A stretch of 15,894 nucleotides of DNA from the NCBI GenBank assembly GCA_030040235.1, contig JASHUC010000474.1, positions 1-15,894 of the forward strand. The letters are read 5' to 3'. Both the position numbers and the translations under genes were made by a program. Shown piece after piece: positions 6,146 through 12,613 of the stretch (positions are counted from its first letter, which is position 1; every line of letters begins with the position of its first letter). This stretch comes from Gammaproteobacteria bacterium. GTDB taxonomy: Bacteria > Pseudomonadota > Gammaproteobacteria > Steroidobacterales > Steroidobacteraceae. The notes beneath the pieces were generated by a model. It saw only the letters and a program-made list of their open reading frames with translations. It made no database searches and was not told the DNA's origin.

Positions 6146-7216
6146 ATGAAGCTGTCTGCTATCGACTGGAACAAAATCTTCGAATTCACGTGGCGCATCC
6201 TCGTATTCATCGTAGCGATCGCCATCATCGTGATCGTCTCCACCAACTGGAACCGCTGGGAAGGGGGCGCCGGCTGGCAGCGCACGAGCGATGCCTACCT
6301 CCAGTCGGATCTCACGCCGATCACCTCCAAGGTGGCTGGCTACATTCGCCGGCTTCCGATCCAGGATTTCGAGCGCGTGCACAAGGGGCAGGTCCTAGCG
6401 CAGCTCGTCGACGATGACTACCGCGCGGCTGTCGCGCAGGCCGCCGCGCGCATTGCGTCGGCGACGGCCGAGGAACAGACGCTCAGGGCGCAACGTGAGC
6501 TCCAGCTCGCCAATATCCAGGCGGCGCGCGCGGCGGTTGCCTCCACGAGCGCCGTCCTCGACCAGAACGGCCGCGACCGCGCACGGCAGTTGCGCCTGCT
6601 CCGCACCGGCTCCTCGTCCATCGAGGCGCGTGAGAAGCTCGACACGACGCACGCCCAGCTCGACGCGCAACTCGCAGAGAACCGCGCACAAGCCACCGCC
6701 GCGGAGCGCGAGATCGCGGTGCTCGACGGGCAGCTCGCACAGAGCGGGGCGACGCTGCAGGCGGCACGCGCCGCGCTCGTCACTGCGCGACTCAATCTGG
6801 AATACACGACCATTATCGCGCCGCAGGACGGCGTGCTCGGTCAACGCCAGGTCAAGCCGGGACAGTTAGTCGGCGCCGGTACTCAGCTCACGACGCTCAC
6901 GCCGCTGCCGAACGTGTGGGTCATCGCAAATTTCAAGGAAACCCAGGTCACTCACATGGCGGCGGGCCAGAGAGCCCGGATCACTGTTGACAGCTTCCCA
7001 GGCCATTCGCTTCGCGGCCACGTGCTCGCCTTTGCGCCGGACACGGGTGCGGAGTTCGCACTGCTGCCGCCGGACAACGCGACCGGGAATTTCACCAAGG
7101 TGGTGCAGCGCATCCCGATCAAGATCGTCATCGACGATGCAGACGGCCTCGCCGACCGACTGATCCCCGGCATGTCCGTCGAGGCCTGGGTCGACGCGGA
7201 GGATCGGCGACGATGA
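6146..7216 (+). CDS. HlyD/EmrA-family membrane fusion protein (efflux adaptor)
   Basis: This 356-residue periplasmic adaptor links an inner-membrane pump to an outer-membrane channel. It has one N-terminal membrane anchor (about 15-35), then the first half of a lipoyl-like domain with SDAYLQSDLTPITSKVAGYI (48-67), and the VHKGQVLAQLVDDDYRAA segment (78-95). A long Ala/Gln/Glu-rich alpha-hairpin follows (about 95-215). The second lipoyl half, TTIIAPQDGVLGQRQVKPGQ, covers 221-240, and a beta-barrel with the family motif ANFKETQ (261-267) comes next. Start and length are typical of EmrA-like proteins. The ribosome binding site is weak, which makes the leader frame upstream interesting. It overlaps the pump gene by ATGA. 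The compounds exported cannot be read from the sequence. Confidence 0.93.
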   Translation: MKLSAIDWNKIFEFTWRILVFIVAIAIIVIVSTNWNRWEGGAGWQRTSDAYLQSDLTPITSKVAGYIRRLPIQDFERVHKGQVLAQLVDDDYRAAVAQAAARIASATAEEQTLRAQRELQLANIQAARAAVASTSAVLDQNGRDRARQLRLLRTGSSSIEAREKLDTTHAQLDAQLAENRAQATAAEREIAVLDGQLAQSGATLQAARAALVTARLNLEYTTIIAPQDGVLGQRQVKPGQLVGAGTQLTTLTPLPNVWVIANFKETQVTHMAAGQRARITVDSFPGHSLRGHVLAFAPDTGAEFALLPPDNATGNFTKVVQRIPIKIVIDDADGLADRLIPGMSVEAWVDAEDRRR

Positions 7217-8850
7217 ACGCTCCTGCGCCCGTAAACACTCCCACACCGCCGCGCCATGTCGGCCTTCACGCGCCGACGCTGCTCGTGCCGCCTACGACGA
7301 TCCCGTGGTTCGGGTTGATCGCGGTGCTGATGGGAACCTTCATCTCGACGCTCAACGGGCGCCTGTCGAGCTATGGCCTGGCCGATATTCGTGGAGGGCT
7401 GAGCGCAGGATATGACGAGGGCGCCTGGATCACGACCGCGCAAACCGCAGCGCAGATGTTCGTGACGCTCTTCGCAGTATGGCTGGGAGCCGCCTACGGT
7501 TCGCGCCGCGTGCTCATCTGGGCCGCCCTCGCGTTTGCGATCGTCTCGCTGCTCGAGCCGTATTCCGCGAGCACGCCCATGCTCCTCACGATGCAGTTTC
7601 TCGGTGGGCTGGCCTCAGGGTTCTTCATTCCCCTCACCTTGAGCTTCATCCTGCTCAACATGCCTCCCAAGTACTGGGCGTTCGGCATCGCCGTCTACGC
7701 ACTCAATCTCGAGCTGTCGCTCAACATTTCGGCCTCTCTCGAGGGATGGTACACGGAGCATTACACCTGGCGCTGGATCTTCTGGCAGAACGTGCCGCTC
7801 GCGCTCATCATGACGCTGTGCCTGCGCCTATCGAGCAGCGTCAAGCCGATCACCGTCCGTCCGCCCTCCGATGTCTTCGCACTCATGACAGGCGGCACGG
7901 CGCTCGCGCTCATCTATGCCGCGCTCGATCAGGGCAACCGGCTCGACTGGCTCAATTCGGGGCTGGTGTGGGGGCTGCTGCTGGCAGGCGCCCTGCTGCT
8001 CGCCGCCTTTTTCGTGCATGAGGCTGTGACGCCAAATCCGCTCATCAACCTGAAGGTCGTGTTCGGGGCACCGATGCCGAGTCAGATCGCTCTGATTGCC
8101 TTTCTGCGTCTGACGATTCTCTCGACGACCTACCTCATTCCGCTGTACCTCGGTTCTGTGCGCGGCTATCGCGACCTCGAGGTGGGGGACGCGCTCCTCT
8201 GGATCGCCGCTCCACAGCTCGTTTTCTGTCCGCTTGCGGCGCTCATGCTGCGCCGATCGGATGCGCGCCTCGTCGCTTCCATCGGCTTCATCTTCATCAG
8301 TGTCGCCTGCCTCATGGTCGCGTACTACATGACTCCGCTGTGGGGGACGACGCAGTTCCTTCCTTCCGCGCTCCTGCAGGCGCTCGGGCAGAGCTTCGCG
8401 CTCTCGGGCGTCATATTCTTCGGGATCCTTCATCTGAAGCCCAAGGACGCCCTCACCTTCGGCGCGGCCTTGCAAACAGCGCGCCTCATGGGTGGCGAGG
8501 TCGGCGCCGCCTTCGTGACGACTCTCGCTCGCAAGCGAGAGCAGATCGCATCGAACCTGATCGGTCTACACGTGCAGATCGGTGACCCACGGGTGCTCCA
8601 CAGGATCAGCGCATATGGCGCGGTCACCACACGCACCATCGACCCGGCGGGCGCCATCCACCGCGGCGAGCTGGTGCTCGAGGGCGCCGTGCGTGCCGCC
8701 GCGACGACTCAGGCGGTGATGGACGGTTTCGTGGTCGTGGGCTTCCTCACCGCCGTGGCGCTCCTCATCGTCGTGCTTCGAAGCGCTGCGCCCGAGGGAC
8801 CGGCGTCACCGCCGCTGCCGTTTCCGGTGCGCAAGTCGGAGCTGCCGTGA
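7213..8850 (+). CDS. Divergent DHA2/EmrB-like MFS drug transporter
   Basis: This 545-residue inner-membrane proton-driven pump has about 14 hydrophobic segments, as in the DHA2 (EmrB) branch of the major facilitator superfamily. WRWIFWQNVPLAL (187-199) is a DHA2 landmark. Several usual motifs are altered. The first-helix region reads TFISTLNGRLSSYGLADIRG (42-61) instead of the common LDxTIVNVALP pattern. Motif A is VWLGAAYGSRRVL (89-101), without the usual Asp. The antiporter motif C region (about 165-180) reads ELSLNISASLEGW and lacks GPxxGG. The protein should therefore belong to a separate EmrB-like subgroup; substrate is unknown. The ATG overlaps the adaptor stop by 4 bases, and its stop overlaps the outer-membrane gene start (GTGA). 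The N-terminal 30 residues are Pro-rich and cytoplasmic. Confidence 0.93.
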   Translation: MNAPAPVNTPTPPRHVGLHAPTLLVPPTTIPWFGLIAVLMGTFISTLNGRLSSYGLADIRGGLSAGYDEGAWITTAQTAAQMFVTLFAVWLGAAYGSRRVLIWAALAFAIVSLLEPYSASTPMLLTMQFLGGLASGFFIPLTLSFILLNMPPKYWAFGIAVYALNLELSLNISASLEGWYTEHYTWRWIFWQNVPLALIMTLCLRLSSSVKPITVRPPSDVFALMTGGTALALIYAALDQGNRLDWLNSGLVWGLLLAGALLLAAFFVHEAVTPNPLINLKVVFGAPMPSQIALIAFLRLTILSTTYLIPLYLGSVRGYRDLEVGDALLWIAAPQLVFCPLAALMLRRSDARLVASIGFIFISVACLMVAYYMTPLWGTTQFLPSALLQALGQSFALSGVIFFGILHLKPKDALTFGAALQTARLMGGEVGAAFVTTLARKREQIASNLIGLHVQIGDPRVLHRISAYGAVTTRTIDPAGAIHRGELVLEGAVRAAATTQAVMDGFVVVGFLTAVALLIVVLRSAAPEGPASPPLPFPVRKSELP

Positions 8851-10304
8851 GCGGCATCGCCGTTCAACGGTTCATACGGGCCGCCATGCTGGCAGGTCTC
8901 GCAGCCGGTGCTCTCGCGAGCTGTCACGTAGGCCCCAACTACAAACCTCCGCCCCTCCCCACAGGCGCCGAGGCACCGCTCGTCTCGATCGATCCGCAAC
9001 TCGAGACCTCGAGGCAGCCACCCGATGCCTGGTGGCGGCTCTACGATAGCCCGCAACTCGACGCGCTCGTCGGCGAAGCGTTCAGAGCGAACCGCGATCT
9101 TAGGGCGGCTGATGCCAACCTCGCGGCGGCCCGGGCCGTGCTCTCCGCGGTCCACGCGGACCGTTATCCGTCCACGGAGGCGATCGCAGGCGGGGTGCGT
9201 GGGCGCGATCCGGTCACAGAGGAGATTCTCGAGCTCGACGGCCATCAACCTCAGACGGTCTGGCTCTGGGAGGATGTCTTTCAGGCTTCGTACGAGGTGG
9301 ATCTCTTCGGCCGCATCCATCGGGCCATCGAGGCGGCAAGCGCGAATGCCCAAGCGGTCGCCGCCGCGCGCGACGACGTACGCGTGGTCGTGGCCTCCGA
9401 GACGACGCGGGCGTATGCGCAGATCTGTGCGCTCGGCGAGCAGCTCGGTGTGGCGCGGCACTCGCTCGAGATCGTGACGCGTGAGGCCGAGATCACCGCG
9501 GACCGCTACAGTGCGGGGAGTGGTTCAGAGTTCGACGTGGAACGCGCACGGGCACTCGTGGACGAAGTACGCGCGACCATCCCCCAGCTCGAGGGCCTAC
9601 GCCGCGCGGAGCTCTTCGAGCTCGCGGCGCTGCTTGGGCGCACACCCGCCAGCGCTCCGAGGGAGCTCGTGGCTTGCATTGCGCCACCACGCCTCATCGC
9701 GCTCGTTCCCGTGGGCGACGGTCGCGCGCTCATCAGGCGTCGTCCCGATGTGCGCCAGGCCGAGCGACACCTCGCCGCGGCGACCGCTCAGATCGGCGTC
9801 GCGACCGCGGATCTGTATCCGACGATTCGGCTGAGCGCCTTCTTTGGCGGCGCAGCCCTTCAGCTGTCGCAGCTCACCACCAACCCCGCAGAGATCTGGG
9901 GCGTGGGCCCCTCGATCAGCTGGACGTTCCCGAACTGGGCGCGTGCTCGGGCTCAGGTTCGTGAAGCCAAGGGGGCGCGAGCGGCGGCGCTGGCGACCTT
10001 CGATTCCGTGGTGCTCACAGCGCTGAAAGAGACCGAGCAGGCGCTCGCCGCATACAGCGCAGCGCTTGACAACCGTCAGGCGTTGGTCGACGCGCAGGAT
10101 AGAATCCACAGATCGTTCGAGATTGCACGGGATGGCTTTGCGGCCGGCTCCATAAGCTCCCTCGACCTGCTCACAACCGAACAATCGCTCGTCGCGCTCG
10201 ATGCGGCGGTTGCCTCATCCGACACCACGCTGATTCAAGATCAGATTGCCGTGTTCAAGGCGCTGGGCGGTGGCTGGCAAAGCGACGCACAGCCGCCGCG
10301 CTGA
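8847..10304 (+). CDS. NodT/OprM-family outer-membrane efflux lipoprotein
   Basis: This 485-residue outer-membrane factor should form the TolC-like trimeric exit duct for the adaptor and pump encoded upstream. The signal peptide ends in GALASC, with the lipidated Cys at residue 26, followed by the typical HVGPNYKPPPLP start. DAWWRLYDSPQLDALVGEAF (60-79) is the standard opening of the first efflux repeat, and the second repeat starts around 280 with LIRRRPDVRQAERHLAAATA and ADLYPTIRLSAFFGG. Length is normal for the family. Translation begins at GTG 8847, overlapping the pump's TGA by 4 bases; no other start fits the signal peptide. A small stem (CGGCTC-ATCGA-GAGCCG, 10318-10334) follows the stop and may mark the end of the operon. 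Confidence 0.94.
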   Translation: MSGIAVQRFIRAAMLAGLAAGALASCHVGPNYKPPPLPTGAEAPLVSIDPQLETSRQPPDAWWRLYDSPQLDALVGEAFRANRDLRAADANLAAARAVLSAVHADRYPSTEAIAGGVRGRDPVTEEILELDGHQPQTVWLWEDVFQASYEVDLFGRIHRAIEAASANAQAVAAARDDVRVVVASETTRAYAQICALGEQLGVARHSLEIVTREAEITADRYSAGSGSEFDVERARALVDEVRATIPQLEGLRRAELFELAALLGRTPASAPRELVACIAPPRLIALVPVGDGRALIRRRPDVRQAERHLAAATAQIGVATADLYPTIRLSAFFGGAALQLSQLTTNPAEIWGVGPSISWTFPNWARARAQVREAKGARAAALATFDSVVLTALKETEQALAAYSAALDNRQALVDAQDRIHRSFEIARDGFAAGSISSLDLLTTEQSLVALDAAVASSDTTLIQDQIAVFKALGGGWQSDAQPPR

Positions 10305-10317
10305 TTCGCGTGGTAGC

Positions 10318-10334
10318 CGGCTCATCGAGAGCCG
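10318..10334 (+). terminator. Possible terminator hairpin after the efflux operon
   Basis: CGGCTC and GAGCCG form a perfect 6-bp stem around the loop ATCGA, starting 13 bases after the outer-membrane factor stop. No T-run follows, so intrinsic termination would be weak. A second inverted repeat, CCGAGCT (10359-10365) with AGCTCGG (10383-10389), lies just beyond. In the same stretch a short minus-strand frame, about 10330-10415, looks protein-like but has no start and may be a gene fragment. Confidence 0.35.
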
Positions 10335-10499
10335 AATGCGAGCTGCACCGCTCCAGAACCGAGCTTGGCGCGCAGCCTCACGAGCTCGGCTTCCGCCGCC
10401 AAGACCACGCTCTCGACGGGCTGGATTGACGGGCATGAAACGCAGCATCAATCCCTCTTGGCTTGTTTCCCGGCACCTCACTTTTCTAGGATACCGGCC

Positions 10500-11012
10500 A
10501 TGCGATCCCTATTCATTTGCGTGCTGTCCACGTTGACCCTGACCCAGGCACCAACGGCGACGTCTGTGGGCGTTGTTTTTCAGCCGCTCGCCAGCATTAC
10601 GAACAACCGCAACGCGGATGTACAAGACCTCGGCGTTCTTCTGGTCTTAACGCAGGTCGTCGGACTGCGATTTGATACCATCAACGGCAAACACCCCCAC
10701 GAAAGCTATTTTTCGCTCCACGACATCGAACGTGGCGCCCTGCTCGATGGCGATTACAAGCACAGAGCCCTCGTTCTGCAGGGGTCCATCGATTCAACGG
10801 CGGGCGACGCCGACCTGGTCATCACGTATCTTGCAAATGGAGTACTTGGAAAGCGCAAGGACTGCCGTGCAGACCTGATGCGCGACGGGAGTGGGCAGTG
10901 GCACATCGTGAACATTTACGAACACAAGTGGGTTGACCATCTCGTTGTTCAGACTTGGCGCCTGGGCATTTCTACAATTAAAGGAGTTTGCCCTGCTCAA
11001 TCCGAATTTTAG
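10500..11012 (+). CDS. Unrecognised, probably exported protein
   Basis: I do not recognise this 170-residue protein. The ATG at 10500 has AGGA at 10488-10491, 8 bases upstream, and begins a short hydrophobic N-terminus (about 3-16) that looks like a weak signal peptide, perhaps cut near residue 20. The rest is soluble and strand-rich, for example LGVLLVLTQVVGLRFDT (44-60) and WHIVNIYEHKWVDHLVVQTW (134-153). Two late cysteines, C122 and C164, could form a disulfide in the periplasm. Codon use is visibly less GC-rich than in the neighbouring operons, which may mean recent acquisition or weak expression. It follows the efflux operon by 195 bp on the same strand but seems to be a separate unit. 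Confidence 0.75.
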   Translation: MRSLFICVLSTLTLTQAPTATSVGVVFQPLASITNNRNADVQDLGVLLVLTQVVGLRFDTINGKHPHESYFSLHDIERGALLDGDYKHRALVLQGSIDSTAGDADLVITYLANGVLGKRKDCRADLMRDGSGQWHIVNIYEHKWVDHLVVQTWRLGISTIKGVCPAQSEF

Positions 11013-11029
11013 TCAGGGTCCCGCCCTGA
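11013..11029 (+). terminator. Stem-loop directly after the exported-protein gene
   Basis: TCAGGG and CCCTGA form a 6-bp stem around TCCCG, beginning one base after the stop codon. No T-run follows. It may protect the 3' end or give weak termination between this gene and the convergent channel gene. Confidence 0.35.
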
Positions 11030-11072
11030 TAGCACGTCGCACCGTTCCCGACGGCGCTGGTGCGATCTCGGC

Positions 11073-11558
11073 TTAGGTATTAGCCCTCCCCGGCGGCTGG
11101 CTGGTCTCCCTGAGGTAGCTCTCGCGCAGCACGCCCGAGAGAAATGCACCGGAGAGCGCGAGCAACAGCACGCCGTTCACCGCCTCGACGCTGGCGACAA
11201 ATCGGAGTGCGCCGCGCGGCAGCAGATCGCCATAGCCCAGCGTGGAATAGGTCTCTGCCGCGAAATAGCAGAAGTCAACCCACCCATGGCCGGTACCCCC
11301 CGCCAGCCGACCGAGATCCAGCACTTGGGTGGCTAAGGCGTAAGCTCCGGCATAGAGGCCGATTTCCACCCCGTGAATCGCCACGAGCGCCACCAGCAGC
11401 CGCACCACCCGGGGTCGCGAGATGTGCCGTCCGTGAAGTCGGTGCAACAGCGCACGTAACGCTTCGTAGTGAAAGCCCGTCGTGACGGCGAGCAATGTCA
11501 GCGCGAGGCCCACCGCTTCTATGAATTGCCCATAACCGAACTGCGATGCGGTGTGCAT
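11073..11558 (-). CDS. Small potassium-channel-like protein
   Basis: This 161-residue inner-membrane protein carries the potassium selectivity filter TLGYGD (106-111) in the context ETYSTLGYGDLLP, preceded by a pore helix (about 95-105). Hydrophobic segments are seen at about 11-28, 51-76 and 120-142. No regulatory domain (RCK, cyclic-nucleotide or PAS) is attached, so gating must come from voltage, ligand or a partner protein. The ATG at 11558 is preferred. An earlier in-frame ATG at 11612 would overlap a perfect TATAAT at 11611-11616 (minus strand), so a transcript from that promoter would start inside the longer frame. The ribosome binding site at 11558 is weak, which leaves the start uncertain. 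It faces the exported-protein gene and follows SYLF copy 2 on the same strand. Confidence 0.85.
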   Translation of the reverse strand: MHTASQFGYGQFIEAVGLALTLLAVTTGFHYEALRALLHRLHGRHISRPRVVRLLVALVAIHGVEIGLYAGAYALATQVLDLGRLAGGTGHGWVDFCYFAAETYSTLGYGDLLPRGALRFVASVEAVNGVLLLALSGAFLSGVLRESYLRETSQPPGRANT

Positions 11559-11566
11559 GATGGCTG

Positions 11567-11578
11567 CCGCTCGAGCGG
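11567..11578. repeat. 12-bp perfect palindrome near the channel start
   Basis: CCGCTCGAGCGG is a perfect 12-bp palindrome, 9 bp upstream of the preferred channel start and downstream of the -10 candidate. It could be an operator or a small leader hairpin, or chance in GC-rich DNA. Confidence 0.4.
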
Positions 11579-11610
11579 ACAGTGAGGCTCTAAATCGCTG
11601 GCGAGCGATC

Positions 11611-11640
11611 ATTATAATTCGAACGCATCGCCGAGGTCGC
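11611..11640 (-). promoter_or_regulatory. Candidate promoter of the channel gene
   Basis: On the minus strand TATAAT is perfect at 11616-11611. At 18 bases spacing lies GCGACC (11640-11635), a poor -35 with three of six matches. A good -10 with a poor -35 often means activator dependence, which fits the palindrome immediately upstream at 11646-11657. Confidence 0.45.
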
Positions 11641-11645
11641 TCAGG

Positions 11646-11657
11646 CCGAATATTCGG
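11646..11657. promoter_or_regulatory. 12-bp palindrome, possible operator for the channel gene
   Basis: CCGAATATTCGG is a perfect, AT-centred palindrome of 12 bp. It lies directly upstream of the candidate -35 of the channel gene, at about -43 to -54 from the expected transcription start, a usual place for an activator. The binding protein is unknown. Confidence 0.45.
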
Positions 11658-11670
11658 TAGTGGGTCAGGC

Positions 11671-11683
11671 GTCCGCCGCGGAC
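11671..11683 (-). terminator. Possible terminator stem after SYLF copy 2
   Basis: GTCCGC-C-GCGGAC is a perfect inverted repeat that folds as a 5-bp stem with a 3-base loop, 18 bases beyond the SYLF stop on the minus strand. No T-run follows, so termination is uncertain. Confidence 0.3.
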
Positions 11684-11700
11684 CGCAATCCCGCCCCCCC

Positions 11701-12159
11701 TTACAACGGTGTGTACGAGAACCGCTGGCCCCCGAGGGAAGCCGAGTACATCGCGCCGCCCTTCACGATCGTAAAAACGGCCATCCCCTTGTGGTATCCA
11801 CCGGCCAATTCGAAGTTGCCCGCGGTGAACTCCCGAAAAGCACGCTCATCCTGGAAAAAGACGATCTGACTGTACGCCTGACCGCCCGCCTGAAAGCCGA
11901 CGCTCACCTGCGTCATCGCCGCGCCGCCGACATACTTGCCTCGCCGATACACGCGGCCGGTGCCGTGCGCGCCACCGACGATAAAGCCGCCCTCGCCGAT
12001 CGTGGGGAACACCGCGTATCCGTAGCTGTTGGCGAAGAACGCCGCGTTCTCACCCGCGTGCTTGAACAGATCGATGGTATCGATGTAAGGATCGGCAAGC
12101 GCAACCGCCGCTACAAGCATCGCTGCCAAGCCAGCTGTCGACACAAGATTCGTTCTCAT
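11701..12159 (-). CDS. SYLF/Ysc84-domain lipid-binding protein, exported (copy 2)
   Basis: This 152-residue protein is a paralogue of the one at 644-1243. It has a signal peptide with an Ala/Leu/Val core ending in AVALA before DPYIDTI (residue 23). The family blocks are in the same order: NSYGYAVFP (44-52), IVGGAHGTGRVY (60-71), IVFFQDERAFREF (99-111) and GYHKGMAVFTIVKGGAMYSA (121-140), and it ends in RFSYTPL. It lacks the Ala-rich linker of copy 1 and is the compact form of the domain. The ATG at 12159 is chosen because it begins the signal peptide, though its ribosome binding site is weak; an in-frame start at 12213 is possible. The flavoprotein gene of the same family pair starts 454 bp away on the opposite strand. 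Confidence 0.9.
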   Translation of the reverse strand: MRTNLVSTAGLAAMLVAAVALADPYIDTIDLFKHAGENAAFFANSYGYAVFPTIGEGGFIVGGAHGTGRVYRRGKYVGGAAMTQVSVGFQAGGQAYSQIVFFQDERAFREFTAGNFELAGGYHKGMAVFTIVKGGAMYSASLGGQRFSYTPL

Positions 12160-12185
12160 GGCCCACAGTAGGCGCGTCGGCGCGC

Positions 12186-12293
12186 CTAATGCTGCTGCTC
12201 TTCCAGATAGCAACGGCGCGCCATCCAGTAGAGAAGGCGGCCGATCCAGCGACGACTCGCGCGGCGCTCTCGCCTGTACAACACCCGATACAT
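12186..12293 (-). CDS. Possible 35-residue arginine-rich small protein
   Basis: A 35-codon frame opens with ATG at 12293, preceded on the minus strand by GAGGA 4 bases upstream. The peptide is very basic (RRERRASRRW in its first half) with a hydrophobic, Trp/Tyr-containing middle (IGRLLYWMARRCYL), and ends EEQQH. Such a composition could be an amphipathic membrane-associated peptide. The stop is 26 bp before SYLF copy 2, so the two could share a transcript. I do not recognise a family, and Arg-rich frames arise easily in GC-rich DNA. Confidence 0.25.
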   Translation of the reverse strand: MYRVLYRRERRASRRWIGRLLYWMARRCYLEEQQH

Positions 12294-12453
12294 GGCATCC
12301 TCGGCTTCTCGTCGGTGTAGCTCCAACGAGCGGTGGCGTACTTGCGGATTTGGCCCGCTCACGGGCAGCTCTCCCGGATCAAAGCGAGACGATCCACGGA
12401 TTCGGGTCGCGCCGTCTTGGCAGAAAGTGCCGTTTCTTGTCGCTTCCTCGGGG

Positions 12454-12476
12454 CTCGCTGATCTCGACGCAGCGAG
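12454..12476. repeat. Inverted repeat upstream of the flavoprotein gene (first)
   Basis: CTCGCTG (12454-12460) and CAGCGAG (12470-12476) are perfect 7-bp arms around a 9-base loop. The element lies about 140 bp before the flavoprotein start and 6 bp before the next inverted repeat. Confidence 0.4.
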
Positions 12477-12482
12477 ATGCCC

Positions 12483-12503
12483 GCACCGCCGCCGCCGCGG
12501 TGC
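12483..12503. repeat. Inverted repeat upstream of the flavoprotein gene (second)
   Basis: GCACCGC (12483-12489) and GCGGTGC (12497-12503) are perfect 7-bp arms around the 7-base loop CGCCGCC. In RNA this would be a stable hairpin. No T-run follows, so a terminator for plus-strand transcription is unlikely. Confidence 0.4.
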
Positions 12504-12613
12504 AGCTGCCGGCGGGGGTGTAGACTCGCGCCTGACAGCTCTGCAAGCTCTGATGACCAGGGGGGGTGCCCTCACGTGCACCTTGTCCGTACCGATTGAG
12601 CCGGAGATCCTCG

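Larger units (their letters stand above)
12294..12613. other. Leader/promoter region of the flavoprotein operon
   Basis: No gene is supported here. The stretch should contain the promoter of the plus-strand flavoprotein gene at 12614 and perhaps one for the minus-strand genes. I find no convincing sigma-70 promoter; TAGACT (12521-12526) is a possible -10 without a good -35. Two perfect 7-bp inverted repeats occur close together and are listed separately. Confidence 0.45.

Noticed and set aside
7828..9461. Long minus-strand frames opposite the pump and outer-membrane factor genes
   Set aside because: Composition is Arg/Glu/Gly-rich with no recognisable motifs, and the plus-strand genes are translationally coupled and clearly real.
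11013..11029. Strong intrinsic terminator after the exported-protein gene
   Set aside because: The 6-bp stem has no following T-run, so only a weak-terminator label is justified.
12483..12503. Terminator for a plus-strand transcript before the flavoprotein gene
   Set aside because: No gene on the plus strand ends here and no T-run follows the stem.
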